Of a stretch of DNA of 64,000 nucleotides, positions 62,528-64,000 are shown piece by piece. The DNA comes from Phormidium tanganyikae FI6-MK23 (GTDB lineage: Bacteria; Cyanobacteriota; Cyanobacteriia; Leptolyngbyales; Leptolyngbyaceae). A program made the position numbers and the translations under genes. The stretch is from contig JAHHHU010000012.1 in the NCBI GenBank assembly GCA_019359175.1, forward strand, positions 1 to 64,000, in the 5' to 3' direction. The notes beneath the pieces were generated by a model. The model was given only the letters and a program-made list of their open reading frames with translations. It did no database searches and had not been told where the DNA came from. Position 1 is the first letter of the stretch, and every line of letters begins with the position of its first letter.

Positions 62528-64000
62528 ATGCTCTACTCTTCAACCGAACAGGAAATCGCTCAGCTTCGAGCCGAAAATCAGCAGCTCTCTGAACAAGTGA
62601 AACGACTCGTTCGGGCAGAACGCCGCATGACTGAATCTCAAGAAAAACGTGATGCACAAATCGCCCTGTATCGACGACTCAACGAGATCAGCAGACGATT
62701 TAGTAAAACAGGCTCGATCGCAGAAATTCTTCAACACACAATTCAATTCATTCTCTATGAATACAACTTCGAGCGCTGTCTAATTCTTCGCAGCGACTCA
62801 AACGAGCAGTTCCAGTTAGAACAGTGCGATGGCTATTACGATGATTCTGCGATTGCCTCACTTGTTCTAACCTGGCAACATTCGGCATTTCAGCCGCTTG
62901 CCGCTGGAGCAGAACTCATCCTTAGACAACAGGAAAGCAACGATCCTGCCCTTCAAGACTTGAGCCGACGGATTGAAATCGATGAATTTGTTGGATTCGA
63001 GATCGGAGAATCGACGCTGCCTGAATTTCTGATCTTGGCTGGCAACACCCGCGACCGAGCGAAATACCATCAGCGAATTCAGCCCAATGATGATTCGCTC
63101 TTAGGTCTAATCAGTCTGATTCAAAGCGTTCAATCCGCCATCAGTCAAGTGAATCTCTACAACCAAATCCGCGATCGTGCTTCAGATCTCGAACAAACGC
63201 TACAAGACCTCCAGCAAGCTCAGACGCAACTGATTCAAAGCGAAAAAATGTCGAGTTTGGGTCAACTCGTCGCAGGTGTAGCACATGAGATCAATAATCC
63301 GGTCAGCTTTATCTATGGCAATCTCGCTCATGCCAGTGAATACACAAGTGATTTGATTGCACTGCTCAAGCTCTACCAACTTCATAACCCCCTTTCTGAT
63401 GTCACGATTCAAGACAAAGCAGAAGAAATCGATTTGGATTTCTTGATTGAAGATCTGCCGAAACTCTTAGTTTCGATGAAAGTCGGAGCCGAGCGCATCA
63501 AAGAAATCGTTGCTTCTCTAAAAATCTTCTCGCGCATGGATGAAGCCGACTGTAAAGCGGTCGATATTCATGCAGGAATTGACAGTACGCTGATGATTTT
63601 GCAGCATCGTATCAAAGCGACTTCGGATCGAAAAGCAATCGAAATCATCAAAAACTATGACGAGCTACCGCTGATCGAGTGTTATGCCGGACAGCTCAAT
63701 CAGGTCTTCATGAATCTTTTGAGCAATGCGATCGATGCGCTAGAAGACCACTGCGAGCAGCACCCAGATTTCATTCCTCGAATTACGATTAGTACCACGA
63801 TCGTCAATATAAATTCGGTCAGCATCAGTATCACTGACAATGGTATGGGCATTCCAGAATCGATTCAGTCTCAACTCTTTGATCCGTTCTTCACCACAAA
63901 ACCAGTCGGCAAAGGCACCGGAATGGGACTCTCGATCAGCCACCAGATTATTACAGAGCGTCATAAAGGTCGCCTAGAGTGCATTTCTCAGCTGAACGTA
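62528..64000 (+). CDS. Histidine kinase, partial (runs off window)
   Basis: ATG at 62528, open to the window end (491 codons). It begins with an N-terminal coiled coil (EIAQLRAENQQLSEQVKR), followed by a GAF-like region (about 55-200) with a helical connector, then the H-box GQLVAGVAHEINNPVSFIYG. N-box FMNLLSNAIDAL and G-box DNGMGIPESIQ, GKGTGMGLSISHQII complete the ATPase. No membrane segment, so it is soluble. It follows the FIST gene closely, suggesting FIST supplies its signal. The C-terminal end, possibly a receiver, is not visible. Confidence 0.88.
   Translation, partial: MLYSSTEQEIAQLRAENQQLSEQVKRLVRAERRMTESQEKRDAQIALYRRLNEISRRFSKTGSIAEILQHTIQFILYEYNFERCLILRSDSNEQFQLEQCDGYYDDSAIASLVLTWQHSAFQPLAAGAELILRQQESNDPALQDLSRRIEIDEFVGFEIGESTLPEFLILAGNTRDRAKYHQRIQPNDDSLLGLISLIQSVQSAISQVNLYNQIRDRASDLEQTLQDLQQAQTQLIQSEKMSSLGQLVAGVAHEINNPVSFIYGNLAHASEYTSDLIALLKLYQLHNPLSDVTIQDKAEEIDLDFLIEDLPKLLVSMKVGAERIKEIVASLKIFSRMDEADCKAVDIHAGIDSTLMILQHRIKATSDRKAIEIIKNYDELPLIECYAGQLNQVFMNLLSNAIDALEDHCEQHPDFIPRITISTTIVNINSVSISITDNGMGIPESIQSQLFDPFFTTKPVGKGTGMGLSISHQIITERHKGRLECISQLNV

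Noticed and set aside
1-64000. CRISPR arrays
   Set aside because: I found no regular array of direct repeats with unique spacers; the tandem repeats present have no spacers.

Overview
The window is a piece of a cyanobacterial chromosome. HIP1-type GCGATCGC/CGATCG palindromes are scattered through genes and spacers. It also carries genes typical of cyanobacteria: an NDH-1 subunit (ndhD), an ARC6/Ftn2-type division protein, a SigC-type group 2 sigma factor, FurA, acyl-lipid desaturases (desC, desB) and mycosporine synthesis genes. The small intergenic spaces and overall gene content fit a filamentous Leptolyngbya-like genome; that placement is an inference.

Layout. 1-5 kb: edge of an IS630 transposase, cobU, a conserved hypothetical, a glycosyltransferase and ndhD behind a long leader. 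5-6 kb: a complete IS982-family element sitting between two terminators. 6-24.6 kb: housekeeping and regulatory genes, namely pdhA, ftn2, an AEC transporter, a PhoB/PhoR-like pair (probably sphR-sphS), a pseudouridine synthase, a RodZ-like protein, a nuclease/DUF2075 ATPase, sigC, fur, a peptidoglycan-binding secreted protein, an APC permease, a methyltransferase-like lipoprotein, an FMN reductase and pepF. 24.6-37.2 kb: glycogen metabolism (glgA, GH57), dapL, penicillin-binding protein 2, dnaX, desC divergent from an unusual TetR fusion, and dnaG.

37.3-39.8 kb is an accessory, decaying patch. It holds a frameshifted HD hydrolase, a frameshifted peptidase E, a 42-bp tandem repeat, an antitoxin remnant with an in-frame stop and an apparently intact BrnT-type toxin-antitoxin pair. 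39.8-49.8 kb holds a SagB-like oxidoreductase, a pentapeptide-repeat protein, an SH3 protein and a mycosporine-like amino acid (UV sunscreen) operon, mysA-mysB-mysC. The operon ends in a glycosidase-type five-bladed propeller gene whose start overlaps the mysC stop. A gamma-glutamyltransferase diverges from it. 49.8-64 kb: a DUF4351 fragment, a phage-endolysin-like muramidase, a MnmD-like methyltransferase coupled to a 38-residue membrane protein, desB, a HicB-like protein, a DUF3352 protein, dnaA, a Ski2-type helicase, and a FIST protein next to a histidine kinase that runs off the window.

The observations I consider most worth following are three. One is the propeller gene coupled to mysC. 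Another is the TetR protein fused to what looks like a catalytically dead tyrosine recombinase, with two matching palindromes in the desC-facing promoter. The third is a family of interspersed GC-rich inverted repeats, one of which splits the mys operon.
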